Shown piece by piece: positions 1-6,815 of a stretch of 37,045 nucleotides of DNA. The stretch covers positions 1 through 37,045 of the forward strand of contig JAPPLU010000056.1 in NCBI GenBank assembly GCA_028874075.1, given 5' to 3'. The translations under genes and the position numbers were made by a program. The notes under the pieces were generated by a model, which saw nothing but the letters and a program-made list of their open reading frames with translations, did not search any database and was not told where the DNA came from. Position 1 is the first letter of the stretch. Each line of letters opens with the position of its first letter. This DNA comes from Chloroflexota bacterium (GTDB lineage Bacteria > Chloroflexota > Dehalococcoidia > Lucifugimonadales > UBA3495).

Positions 1-1
1 C

Positions 2-580
2 GCCCTGAAGCTGGTGGCCAAGAAGCTGCAATCGTCCCTGGCGGTGGAGGGGGAGCTGCCCGAGGAGGGGCTGGCCGCCTACGGCGACGACGGGGACGAC
101 CTGATGATGGCCCTGGCCCGGCAGGTGGTCAGCGGGGACGCCCAGGAGGACGCCGAGACCCTGGAAGCGGTGTTCGCCCAGGCCCGGAACGCCGAGGCCG
201 CCGCCGAGGAGTTCCTGGTGGACGACGGCTGGCAGGCGGTGGGACCGGAACCGGAGCCTGCGCCGGTGACAGTAGAAGTCCACGTCAACGGGAACGGCAA
301 CGGCCATCACGACGCCCCGGTGCCGACGGAGGAGTTGGTCCTGGGCAACGGCCACCTTGCCAACGGTCTGCCCTCTACCGGAAACGGGAGCAACGGGAAC
401 GGCCACCACGAGGAACCCGCCGAAGGGCAGCAGTCCCTCTTCTCCTGGGCCGAGTTCCTGGCCGAGGAACCGACCCAGCCCCGGGGACGGAACGGCAAGG
501 CCAAGCCCGCTGCCGCCTCCCTGTTCCAGTGGGCGCTGGACCAGGAACGGGAGAAGGAGCCGGTGGGCGCGGGGCGCTAG
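2..580 (+). CDS. C-terminal part of a large protein, cut by the window edge
   Basis: The frame is open to the left edge, so the apparent GTG start at 14 is probably internal and this is the tail of a longer gene. The visible 190 or so residues start with a helical acidic stretch and then become low-complexity, with two similar Asn/Gly runs (NGNGNGHH and NGNGHHEE). Near the end are two related short motifs, QQSLFSWA and AASLFQWA. The first fits the QxSLF pattern used by proteins that bind the DNA polymerase sliding clamp. The family is not recognised. The style recalls the tails of large plasmid or ICE helicase-type proteins, but that is a guess. It sits just upstream of the PRTRC operon, with two hairpins between. 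Confidence 0.5.
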   Translation, partial: ALKLVAKKLQSSLAVEGELPEEGLAAYGDDGDDLMMALARQVVSGDAQEDAETLEAVFAQARNAEAAAEEFLVDDGWQAVGPEPEPAPVTVEVHVNGNGNGHHDAPVPTEELVLGNGHLANGLPSTGNGSNGNGHHEEPAEGQQSLFSWAEFLAEEPTQPRGRNGKAKPAAASLFQWALDQEREKEPVGAGR

Positions 581-610
581 ACCGCAACCGCCAATCAGCA
601 ACCGACGAAG

Positions 611-639
611 GGGGACGCCGCCGAATGAGCGGCGTCCCC
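611..639 (+). terminator. Strong hairpin after the first gene
   Basis: An 11-bp perfect stem (GGGGACGCCGC at 611-621 with GCGGCGTCCCC at 629-639) has a 7-base loop and is followed by a short TCTT. It lies 31 bp after the stop at 580. There is no long T run, so termination is likely but not certain. Confidence 0.55.
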
Positions 640-650
640 TCTTCGCATAA

Positions 651-673
651 CGGCGTTCCTCGACGGAACGCCG
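651..673. promoter_or_regulatory. Second hairpin in the PRTRC leader
   Basis: A 9-bp perfect stem (CGGCGTTCC with GGAACGCCG) has a 5-base loop and lies 44 bp before the PRTRC C start. It could be the second half of a tandem terminator or a leader structure that protects or tunes the operon mRNA. No T run follows it. Confidence 0.4.
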
Positions 674-716
674 CGCCAGGCTAACCCAAACGACAACCAA
701 CGCAAGGAGAAAAATC

Positions 717-923
717 ATGGCACGCATCTTTGTCTATGACGACCGCGAGTTCCCCGACCCGGACCCCGAAATGAGCGTGGAGCAGGTGAAGGCGGTACTG
801 GCCGACCTTTACGGCGAGATCGCCAACGCCTCGGTGAAGGAGACCACTCGCGGCGAGGACACCATATTCGAGTTCCAGCGGCGGGTGGGCACCAAGGGCG
901 CCTTCTCCGTTGCCCACAGCTAG
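717..923 (+). CDS. PRTRC system protein C, ubiquitin-like (Prok_Ub family)
   Basis: This 68-residue protein matches the PRTRC C pattern: a short basic strand start (RIFVYDD), the PDPDP loop at 13-17, a predicted helix at about 20-32, then FEFQRRVGTKG ending at Gly61. The family is assigned to the prokaryotic ubiquitin-like beta-grasp fold and lies beside E1, E2 and JAB genes in PRTRC cassettes. Many relatives, as I recall them, end at or near GTKG. This one carries seven more residues (AFSVAHS), which a peptidase could in principle remove to expose Gly61. An AAGGAGA site at 704-710 sets the ATG. It is the first gene of the operon. Family assignment is firm; the role as a conjugated modifier is inferred. 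Confidence 0.85.
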   Translation: MARIFVYDDREFPDPDPEMSVEQVKAVLADLYGEIANASVKETTRGEDTIFEFQRRVGTKGAFSVAHS

Positions 924-935
924 GGAGGCAATCAA

Positions 936-1166
936 ATGGACAACCACACCCTGGCCGGTCTGCTGGCGGCAACGCCGCCGGCTGACCTCCGCATCATCGA
1001 GCTCACGGCGGAGCTCACCCTGCCCGACGGCGGGCTGGACCTGGGCGCGGCGGCGGCCCGGCAGGCCGAGGTGGAACTGGCCTGCACCCAGGCCCAGGAC
1101 TACGCCGCCGCCACCCGGCGGCTCCTGGGAGCGATGAAATGGCAACTGCGGCCCTGCCGCTCCTGA
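936..1166 (+). CDS. Small hypothetical protein in the PRTRC operon
   Basis: A 76-residue protein that I do not recognise. It starts 12 bp after the PRTRC C stop behind a GGAGGC ribosome site and overlaps the next gene by 28 bases, so it is translated as part of the operon. The sequence is Ala/Leu-rich and probably mostly helical, with a central LTLPDGGLDLGAAAARQAEVE-type stretch and no membrane segment. It has no cysteine cluster or catalytic motif. The tight spacing is the main evidence that it is real. Confidence 0.6.
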   Translation: MDNHTLAGLLAATPPADLRIIELTAELTLPDGGLDLGAAAARQAEVELACTQAQDYAAATRRLLGAMKWQLRPCRS

Positions 1167-1978
1167 GCGAGGTGGCCGGGCTGCTCCTGCGGCGTCCGCC
1201 GTCGCTGCAAGAGCTGATCGCCCGGCTGGGCTGCGCCGAGGACTACGCCTGGTTCACCGGCCTGGTGCGCCGCCTCTTTCCCGAAGACGCGGAGGCGGCG
1301 CTGGCCGTCCCGGACCTGGGCGCCAAGCTGGAAAACTTCGCCCGGCTCTTCCAGGAACGCCACTTCCCCCTCTACGCCCCTTTCATCGAGTTCTTCGCGG
1401 AGGAAGGGGAGGACCCGCCCTTCACCTGGCTGCGCCGGGGCATCCCCTTCCAGTTGATGGGCTTCGGCTACGACGGCCTCCACGAGATGTGGGACGGCTA
1501 CCGGGAGGGTATCTCGGCCCTGGCGCTGCTGGCCCAACCCCCCGACGCCTGCTACGACGAACCCGGCGGTTTGCGCACCGCCTGGCTGGAGTGCGCCGCC
1601 CAGCGCATCCCCCAGGAGACCCTGGAGCGGATTCCGAGAGGCGGCATTCCGTTGGAGGGTCTGAGCGAAGCCGTCGATGAAACCGGCTACGCGGGCGCGG
1701 CCCAGGCCGCCGCCTGGGTGCGGGCCGAGACCGGCAACTTCTTTTTGGATCACAACTACGAGGATGGCGACTACGACGGCTTCTGCGACCCCTGGGAGGA
1801 CGAAATCATCCAGGAAGGCAGTGAGGAGTGGCGCAAGGCCGACCGGCTCATCGACTCGGTTACTGCGCTGGCCGACTGGCTGGAACAGGACCTGTCGGGC
1901 CGCTTCGCCGAACTGCTGGACTTCATCCTGCCCCGGCTGCCCATTCAAGAAAGGGAGGAAACCGATGATGACGACTAA
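1139..1978 (+). CDS. Unknown protein at the PRTRC F position
   Basis: This 279-residue soluble acidic protein is not recognised by sequence. It lies between PRTRC C and PRTRC B, where PRTRC protein F is often found, and it ends by overlapping the PRTRC B start, so a role in the same complex is likely. Visible features are an N-terminal Leu-rich helix, aromatic-rich central segments, an acidic stretch FLDHNYEDGDYDGF at about 201-214, a helical segment containing ADWLEQDLSGRFAELLDF near the end, and a DDDD terminus. The ATG at 1139 has a weak GGGAG site. It could be a very diverged PRTRC F or a lineage-specific part; I cannot decide. Confidence 0.65.
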   Translation: MATAALPLLSEVAGLLLRRPPSLQELIARLGCAEDYAWFTGLVRRLFPEDAEAALAVPDLGAKLENFARLFQERHFPLYAPFIEFFAEEGEDPPFTWLRRGIPFQLMGFGYDGLHEMWDGYREGISALALLAQPPDACYDEPGGLRTAWLECAAQRIPQETLERIPRGGIPLEGLSEAVDETGYAGAAQAAAWVRAETGNFFLDHNYEDGDYDGFCDPWEDEIIQEGSEEWRKADRLIDSVTALADWLEQDLSGRFAELLDFILPRLPIQEREETDDDD

Positions 1979-2663
1979 TGACACTCACCGGACCGAGTGG
2001 TCCCTGCCGGTCCGGGACGATCTGCCCCGGGACACCCTCCAGGTCCAACTGGAGGTCTACCAGGAAACCGTGCTCCTGCGAGGCTTCGAGGGCGACCGCA
2101 CCTGGGTCAGGACCGTATCGGCGGACGAGATCGCCAATGTGTTCACCCGGCACCTGGGCTTCGCCTCGGGGCTGCTGCCCGAAAACGCCCTCTGGTGGAG
2201 CCAGGGGGAGACCGGCCAGGTGGTGGCCCTGTGGCGTCCGCCCCAGGTCTGGCCGGTGGCACTGCAACGGGAGGCATTCCAGCCTCCCGCCCGTCTAAGG
2301 ATTCCCATGCCGGGGCTGGTCTTCGTCTGCTCTCCGGCAAGGGCGCCCTGGGTGTACGCCGCCCTGGAACGGCCCACGGACACGGGCCAGCAGCTCTACC
2401 GCGCCCCGGCCTTCAACGTCTTCCGGGACGGGCGGACCTGTCCCGGCAGCCACCGCTTCCCCGAGGCGGTGGGACGGATACCCGAATCCTTCTTCTCCCT
2501 TACCGGAGATACCAGGGAACGGTCGAAGAAGCACCCGGACAACCTGCAAGCGCTATGGGAGGAATTGGATGGACAGGCTGACTACCCGGTTGAGGACCTG
2601 GTTCCCCAATGCACCGTGGGCCGCGTCATGGCGGTCTCCGAAGGGAGACGCGACTATTACTAG
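1965..2663 (+). CDS. PRTRC system protein B, E2-like (Prok-E2_D family)
   Basis: The 232-residue protein starts at the ATG at 1965, after an AAGGGAGGA site at 1951-1959. The open frame is longer on the left, but that part only shadows the preceding gene. The conserved core has the PRTRC B marks LPENALWW (about 71-78), PMPGLVFVC (114-122), YRAPAFNVFRDGRTCPGS (145-162) and a C-terminal LWEEL...YPVEDLVPQCT. The segment FNVFRDGRTC resembles the E2 ubiquitin-conjugating signature around the active cysteine (HPNV-x-x-G-x-x-C), making Cys159 the candidate thioester residue. It would pass the ubiquitin-like protein from the E1-like enzyme to a target. Conjugation has not been shown from sequence; family assignment is strong. 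Confidence 0.85.
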   Translation: MMTTNDTHRTEWSLPVRDDLPRDTLQVQLEVYQETVLLRGFEGDRTWVRTVSADEIANVFTRHLGFASGLLPENALWWSQGETGQVVALWRPPQVWPVALQREAFQPPARLRIPMPGLVFVCSPARAPWVYAALERPTDTGQQLYRAPAFNVFRDGRTCPGSHRFPEAVGRIPESFFSLTGDTRERSKKHPDNLQALWEELDGQADYPVEDLVPQCTVGRVMAVSEGRRDYY

Positions 2664-3264
2664 CGCGGCGCCCGCGCCGGTGGGCTACCTGGTGAACCAT
2701 CCTTCCGGCCTCTCCGGTTTCCACGGCGTGGGATATGACTACGTGCTCGGCTCGGGCGGCCTCTACGTCCAGTCGGAGAGCGCCCACCTGACGGCGCGGG
2801 TCCTGGTGGCTCCCGCCGAGGTGCGGGGGCTGGCCCCCGTATCCGAAAAGCTGGAATTGGCCCACGGCCGGATACCGGCCCATGTCTTCGAGCTGGGCCT
2901 GGCATGGATGCTGGCCGCGCCGGACACCGAGCGGTTCTTCGCCATCCGTTGGGACGGCCACGCCTACTGGCTGGTGGTCCCACCGCAGGAGGGAACGGGT
3001 TCAACCCTCTCCTACCAGCCCCCCGGCGGCTTAATCGCCGAGTTTCACTCCCACGCCCGCCACCGGGCCTTCTTCTCGGCCACCGACGACCTGGACGAGC
3101 AGGGCTTCAGGATTTACGGCGTGGTGGGACGCCTGGACACGCCTGCGCCAGAGTTGACCCTGCGCCTCGGCATCTACGGCCACTTCGCCCCGCTGGACTG
3201 GCAGCAGGTGTTCGCGGGCAAAGAAACCGAGCCAACACCGAACCACCTACCCATAAGGAGGTAA
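2569..3264 (+). CDS. PRTRC system protein A, JAMM metallopeptidase-like
   Basis: This 231-residue protein has a complete JAMM zinc motif: Glu158, His160-Ser-His162, seven residues, Ser170, two residues, Asp173. It continues as DDLDEQGF and GVVGRLD, both typical of PRTRC A. JAMM enzymes cleave isopeptide bonds or ubiquitin-like tails, so it may mature protein C or remove it from targets. A GGGAGGA site at 2555-2561 supports the ATG at 2569, although this makes it overlap protein B by 95 bases. A later start would remove the overlap but lose the best ribosome site. It ends 6 bp before the ThiF gene. Confidence 0.85.
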   Translation: MDRLTTRLRTWFPNAPWAASWRSPKGDATITSAAPAPVGYLVNHPSGLSGFHGVGYDYVLGSGGLYVQSESAHLTARVLVAPAEVRGLAPVSEKLELAHGRIPAHVFELGLAWMLAAPDTERFFAIRWDGHAYWLVVPPQEGTGSTLSYQPPGGLIAEFHSHARHRAFFSATDDLDEQGFRIYGVVGRLDTPAPELTLRLGIYGHFAPLDWQQVFAGKETEPTPNHLPIRR

Positions 3265-3270
3265 CAGACC

Positions 3271-4056
3271 ATGCCCTACTACCTGGACAACGAGTTCCTG
3301 CTGGACAACCCCTGGATCACCGTCGTCGGCTGCGGCGGCACCGGCGGCTTCGTCGCCGAGGGCCTCTGCCGCCTCTTCCAGGGCCGGGACGCCACCATCG
3401 TGCTGGTGGACCACGACCGGGTGGAACCCCACAACCTGCTCCGCCAGAATTTTTACGCAGACGATGTTGGCAAATTCAAAAGCAAAGCCCTGGCCGACCG
3501 GCTGTCCCAAGCCTACAACCGGCCGGTGGGCTACTCGGTCTATCCCTTCCGTGAGGAGGAATGCCGCTACCCCGGCCTCTCACAACATGACGGCCTGGTC
3601 ATCGGCTGCGCCGACAACGCCGCCGCAAGGCGGGCCATGGCCGAGTGCCTGCCGGGAGACCCCTGCCGCTGGCTCATCGACGCCGGCAACGACACCAACT
3701 GGGGCCAGGTGCTCATAGGGAACGTCGCTGAGCCGGTGTTCCTGGAGGAACCGCCCTTCACCGGCGACACCTGCCACCTGGCACCGGCGCCCACCCTGCA
3801 ACGGCCGGACCTGCTGACGGCGGTTTCAACCAGGCCGCCCGACGTGGACTGCGCGGCGGCGCTGGACCTGACCGACCAGGACCCCACCATCAACCAGATG
3901 ATGGCGTCGCTGGTCTTGCAGGTGGTCCGGCGCATGGTGGCGGGGACCTGCCCCTTCCTGTCCCTCTACCTGGACATGGACCAGGGCACGGTCAGCCCCA
4001 GCTACGTCACCCCCGAGGCGGTGGCCCGGCTGGTGGGCCGCACCGAAGCCGGATGA
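3271..4056 (+). CDS. PRTRC system ThiF family protein, E1-like adenylating enzyme
   Basis: The 261-residue protein has the E1/ThiF Rossmann ATP site GCGGTG at 20-25, the VDHDRVEPHNLLRQNF block at 46-61 (Asp47, Asp49, Asn55, Arg58, Gln59) and a lysine-rich FKSK turn at 69-72. These match enzymes that adenylate the C-terminal glycine of a ubiquitin-like protein. A near-perfect TAAGGAGGT site at 3254-3262 fixes the ATG. Length fits PRTRC ThiF proteins, which lack the large extra domains of eukaryotic E1. Several cysteines follow (for example in CHLAPAP and DCAAALD), but I cannot tell which would carry a thioester. Its likely partner is the ubiquitin-like protein C encoded three genes upstream of the JAMM gene. 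Confidence 0.88.
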   Translation: MPYYLDNEFLLDNPWITVVGCGGTGGFVAEGLCRLFQGRDATIVLVDHDRVEPHNLLRQNFYADDVGKFKSKALADRLSQAYNRPVGYSVYPFREEECRYPGLSQHDGLVIGCADNAAARRAMAECLPGDPCRWLIDAGNDTNWGQVLIGNVAEPVFLEEPPFTGDTCHLAPAPTLQRPDLLTAVSTRPPDVDCAAALDLTDQDPTINQMMASLVLQVVRRMVAGTCPFLSLYLDMDQGTVSPSYVTPEAVARLVGRTEAG

Positions 4057-4103
4057 ACGGCGCAAGCAAGGATACTTACACTACCGACAAGGAGAACGAA
4101 ACC

Positions 4104-5153
4104 ATGACTGACGAAAAGGGAACCGCCACGACCGTGTGGCAGGACCAGCACGCTGGCAAGCGGGGCCACCAGCTGATGACGGAGAAGGTCGCCGAGACCA
4201 TTCCCGCCATCTACGCCAACGAGAACGCCCCGGACTACGACACCGTCCTCGCCCACGCCAAACTGTTTTCCCCGTACTCGAACTGGACCTGGTTCATCAC
4301 CGAGATGGACCCGGAAACCGGCCAGTGCTTCGGCCTGGTGGATGGGTTCGAGCGGGAGTTGGGCTACTTCGACCTCACCGAGTTGGCCGAGACTACGGTG
4401 TTCGGCGACGTTCCCGCCGTGGAGCGCGACCTTTACTGGCATCCGAGGACCCTGGGCGAGATCAAGAGCGGGTCACGGGAAGGCTTGCCGCACCATGGGG
4501 AAATCAGAGAGGGAGATACCATGACTGACGACAACGAAACGGGAAACCATGCTTCGGACGTGGTGAACGTAGAAGAGTTCTTGTTCGGCGGCGTGACCGA
4601 GGAAACGCCGGACGACTCGGCTGTCGATGTTGCCGGGGAGAACGCCGACGTGGAAACCATCGCTGAGGAACCCGACGCTGACGGAGAGTTTCCCGCCGGA
4701 GAAGTCACGGACGACGTGGGCGACTTGGAAACATCCGATGGGCTGGACGGCGACGCGGAAGCCGACGCTGGAGAACCCGTCGTTGCCGATGATGCCGATG
4801 CCGGTGGGGAGCAGCCCGCTGCTGCCGAGACGGAAGGCTCCGAGGAGCTGAAGGTGGTGCTATCCATCCGGGGAGGCCGCGCCATTATCGGAGTGCAGCA
4901 GCCCTCGGCGGACCCGCACATCGAAGTCTTCGACGACCCGGACCTTTTCGGGCTGGCCGACGAGTTCCCGGCGGTGGTGGCCCGGGCGAAAGCCCGGTGG
5001 GAGGAGGAACCCATGCACCCGGCCTACGTGAAACCGGCGCCACCGCCCCGGCAGCGGAACCGCCGCCAGCAGGCTGCGGCCCAGGCCGCGACCACTGAGG
5101 GAGAGGCGGAGGCGGAACAGCAGCCGCAACCGGAGACGCTGCGGTTGTTCTAG
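4104..5153 (+). CDS. DUF2958 domain protein with acidic linker and unknown C-terminal domain
   Basis: A 349-residue protein started at the ATG at 4104, which has AAGGAG at 4089-4094; an earlier ATG at 4053 lacks a site. Residues about 24-121 are a DUF2958 domain: IPAIYANE, HAKLFSPYSNWTWFITEMDP, FGLVDGFERELGYFDLTEL, VERDLYWHP. This domain is common beside PRTRC genes on plasmids, function unknown. Residues about 140-250 are very acidic and disordered. A compact second domain (VVLSIRGGRAIIGVQQ onwards) and a basic/Gln-rich tail ending in LRLF follow. An internal ATG at 4521, same frame, has its own GAGGGAG site and repeats the bases around the first start, so a separate 210-residue product is possible. 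Confidence 0.75.
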   Translation: MTDEKGTATTVWQDQHAGKRGHQLMTEKVAETIPAIYANENAPDYDTVLAHAKLFSPYSNWTWFITEMDPETGQCFGLVDGFERELGYFDLTELAETTVFGDVPAVERDLYWHPRTLGEIKSGSREGLPHHGEIREGDTMTDDNETGNHASDVVNVEEFLFGGVTEETPDDSAVDVAGENADVETIAEEPDADGEFPAGEVTDDVGDLETSDGLDGDAEADAGEPVVADDADAGGEQPAAAETEGSEELKVVLSIRGGRAIIGVQQPSADPHIEVFDDPDLFGLADEFPAVVARAKARWEEEPMHPAYVKPAPPPRQRNRRQQAAAQAATTEGEAEAEQQPQPETLRLF

Positions 5154-5178
5154 GCCGGGCCGCTAAAGCGCAACACAC

Positions 5179-5213
5179 GGGGGGAGGATACCGCATGGCG
5201 GTGTCCTTCCCCC
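5179..5213 (+). terminator. Hairpin ending the PRTRC operon
   Basis: GGGGGAGGATACCGC pairs with GCGGTGTCCTTCCCCC across a 3-base loop, about 15 bp with one bulge and one G-T pair. It starts 26 bp after the DUF2958 stop. There is no T run, so it may be a transcript-end stabiliser rather than a full intrinsic terminator. Confidence 0.5.
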
Positions 5214-5220
5214 GCCGAAC

Positions 5221-5455
5221 CCATATGCGTGGGCTATTTGCTTTTAGAAGAAACGCGCGTCCATGTAGGGGGTCTCTTTTCATTTGGGGGACGGGGAGGA
5301 GTATCGGCGGCTTGCTGAGACGCTTGCGAGGGAGACCGGTCAGAATCCGCTGGCCGGTTAGAGGGAAGTCCGGCTCATCCATATGTGGGCGCTTTTTGCG
5401 TTTGCGGAGGGTATGGCCGGGGAAGCGGGCCATGTATGCGGCCCCTTTTGCATTT
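5221..5455 (+). repeat. Four degenerate 25-26 bp direct repeats
   Basis: Copies begin at 5221, 5261, 5379 and 5430. Each starts CCATRT, passes through a G-rich centre, and ends in a T-rich block near TTTTGCATTT (for example CCATATGTGGGCGCTTTTTG at 5379). Start-to-start distances are 40, 118 and 51 bp, so this is not a CRISPR array. They fill the roughly 300-bp gap between two convergent genes and otherwise I see no gene there. Iteron-like binding sites or degraded tandem repeats are both possible. Confidence 0.5.
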
Positions 5456-6315
5456 CAATAGAAGGGCGACGCGGCCTCCGGGGCCCCGCGCCAGATGGCA
5501 TCCAGCTCGTGGGGGATGTGCGCGTTGGTCAGCTCGCCATTCCAGTAGGCGGCGCGCTCGGTCTTGGCGAGGCTGACCGGCTGAATCTCCCACCCGGGGT
5601 TGGACTCCCGGATGGCGCGTGCGATGTCGGCAAACGTCGCGCCCCGGGTGCAGAAGTCATCGACGACCACCACCAGGCCGGGCCCGCCCCCGATGGGGGC
5701 AGCAAGGTACACCCCGTCCACGGTAGCGTCCCGCTCGGCAGCGGAGGGGATGCCGGTGATGCTGGGATGCCGGTCCTTGGTAACGTGATGGGGAAGCCAC
5801 TCCCAGCCGCGGGATTCCGCAAGCGCGGACGCCAGTATCGAAGCCGGGGTGTCGTTTCGCACGATGTTTTGCCCCGAAGAGACCGAGGAGACGACGACGA
5901 CGCGGGGGTTCGCGTCAAGGCGGAACAAGTCGAACGCCGCGCAGAGGGTGCGGGTGGCCGCCCTGACGGCGGCAGGTTCGCCGTACTTGAACCGGTTGAA
6001 GCGACGGGTCCACTTCTCGTTGGGCCGGTCCGTGATGCGGAACCCGACCGTGAGCAGCCCCAGATCACCGACCGGGAGGCGGTCGAAGCGGATCAACCGG
6101 CCCGCTACGAGGTAGCTGCCCGCGGACTTCTCGCCGAACAGGCGGGCAGCCAAGCGCGCAGCCTCGTATTCCGTCGCTAGGTTGAACGGCGCTTCCCTTG
6201 GTGGGTCCGTTTCCTTGGCCTCCTCACCGAACAGGAACGCAGCCAGACGCGCAGCCTCGTCGTCCTCCGCGTCGGCGGATGGCGCTCCCGTTGCCGGTCT
6301 CGTTTTCCTGTCCAT
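5455..6315 (-). CDS. Phosphoribosyltransferase-like protein (ComF/PRTase type I fold)
   Basis: The 286-residue protein carries the PRPP-loop motif VVVVDDFCTRGAT at 215-227, the hallmark of type I phosphoribosyltransferases, followed by a helix and strand as expected. The region before it (about 85-180) lacks the usual double zinc finger of ComF. The N-terminal 70 residues hold two copies of a short motif, EAARLAAFLFGEE and EAARLAARLFGEK, seen in the DNA as a direct repeat. An AGGAGGAG site upstream of the ATG at 6315 supports the start. It is convergent with the PRTRC operon. Substrate unknown; PRTase-like proteins on mobile elements are often regulators or salvage enzymes. The domain call is good, the role open. 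Confidence 0.65.
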   Translation of the reverse strand: MDRKTRPATGAPSADAEDDEAARLAAFLFGEEAKETDPPREAPFNLATEYEAARLAARLFGEKSAGSYLVAGRLIRFDRLPVGDLGLLTVGFRITDRPNEKWTRRFNRFKYGEPAAVRAATRTLCAAFDLFRLDANPRVVVVSSVSSGQNIVRNDTPASILASALAESRGWEWLPHHVTKDRHPSITGIPSAAERDATVDGVYLAAPIGGGPGLVVVVDDFCTRGATFADIARAIRESNPGWEIQPVSLAKTERAAYWNGELTNAHIPHELDAIWRGAPEAASPFY

Positions 6316-6512
6316 GCGTTCTCCTCCTGTACGGTCTAGTATGTGACCCCGGCTGTAATGCGGTCAGCGGTCCCCCGCCTTCCAGCCGCCGCCTCGCCCG
6401 GCGCAGGGGATGGAAGGCCCCGCACCTCCAGTTATCCCACCTCATTGCGTTCAAGGCAAGCTCGCCCAGGGCGGCCGCCGGCGGGGGGCTGGCCGCCGCT
6501 CGTTCATACTGG

Positions 6513-6815
6513 TCAACCGTCTTCACATTCAAGACAGTTGCCACTTGCGTTGGGGGTGGTGATTCTCCCTGCGCTCCCATCAGCGGCAGCCGGCCGCTCC
6601 ATGACGAACAGGACGTGAAAGTCGTCCACGCCCAAGGCCTTCATCAGCCGCCGCCGGACGCCGGGGGCCGGGCTGCGCTTGCCGTTCATCAGCAGGGACA
6701 GGTGGCCGGGAGAAATGCCCGCCAGCCGGGCCAGTTGGTTCTGGGAGATGTCGAGCTGGTCCAGCAACTCCCACACGGCGACAGGGTTGAGCCATACCCG
6801 GGGAGCGGTCTTCAA
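6513..6815 (-). CDS. XRE-family helix-turn-helix regulator
   Basis: This 100-residue protein has a Cro/CI-type HTH at about 22-65 (ISQNQLARLAGISPGHLSLL, then GKRSP). The start is a TTG at 6815 with an AAGGAG site 9 bases upstream, better than any ATG. The C-terminal third is short and unremarkable with one CLEC near the end. It lies 197 bp upstream of the PRTase-like gene in the same direction and could control it or the mobile block. The gap 6316-6512 has no other gene that I can support. Confidence 0.75.
   Translation of the reverse strand: MKTAPRVWLNPVAVWELLDQLDISQNQLARLAGISPGHLSLLMNGKRSPAPGVRRRLMKALGVDDFHVLFVMERPAAADGSAGRITTPNASGNCLECEDG

Noticed and set aside
1100..1984. 294-residue minus-strand frame
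   Set aside because: Shadow of the PRTRC operon gene at 1139-1978, which has ribosome sites and coupled neighbours.
5221..5455. Repeats as a CRISPR array
   Set aside because: Spacing is 40, 118 and 51 bp, copies are too degenerate, and no cas gene is present.
5383..6180. 265-residue plus-strand frame over the PRTase gene
   Set aside because: The minus strand carries the PRPP-loop motif and an AGGAGGAG start site; this frame has no features.
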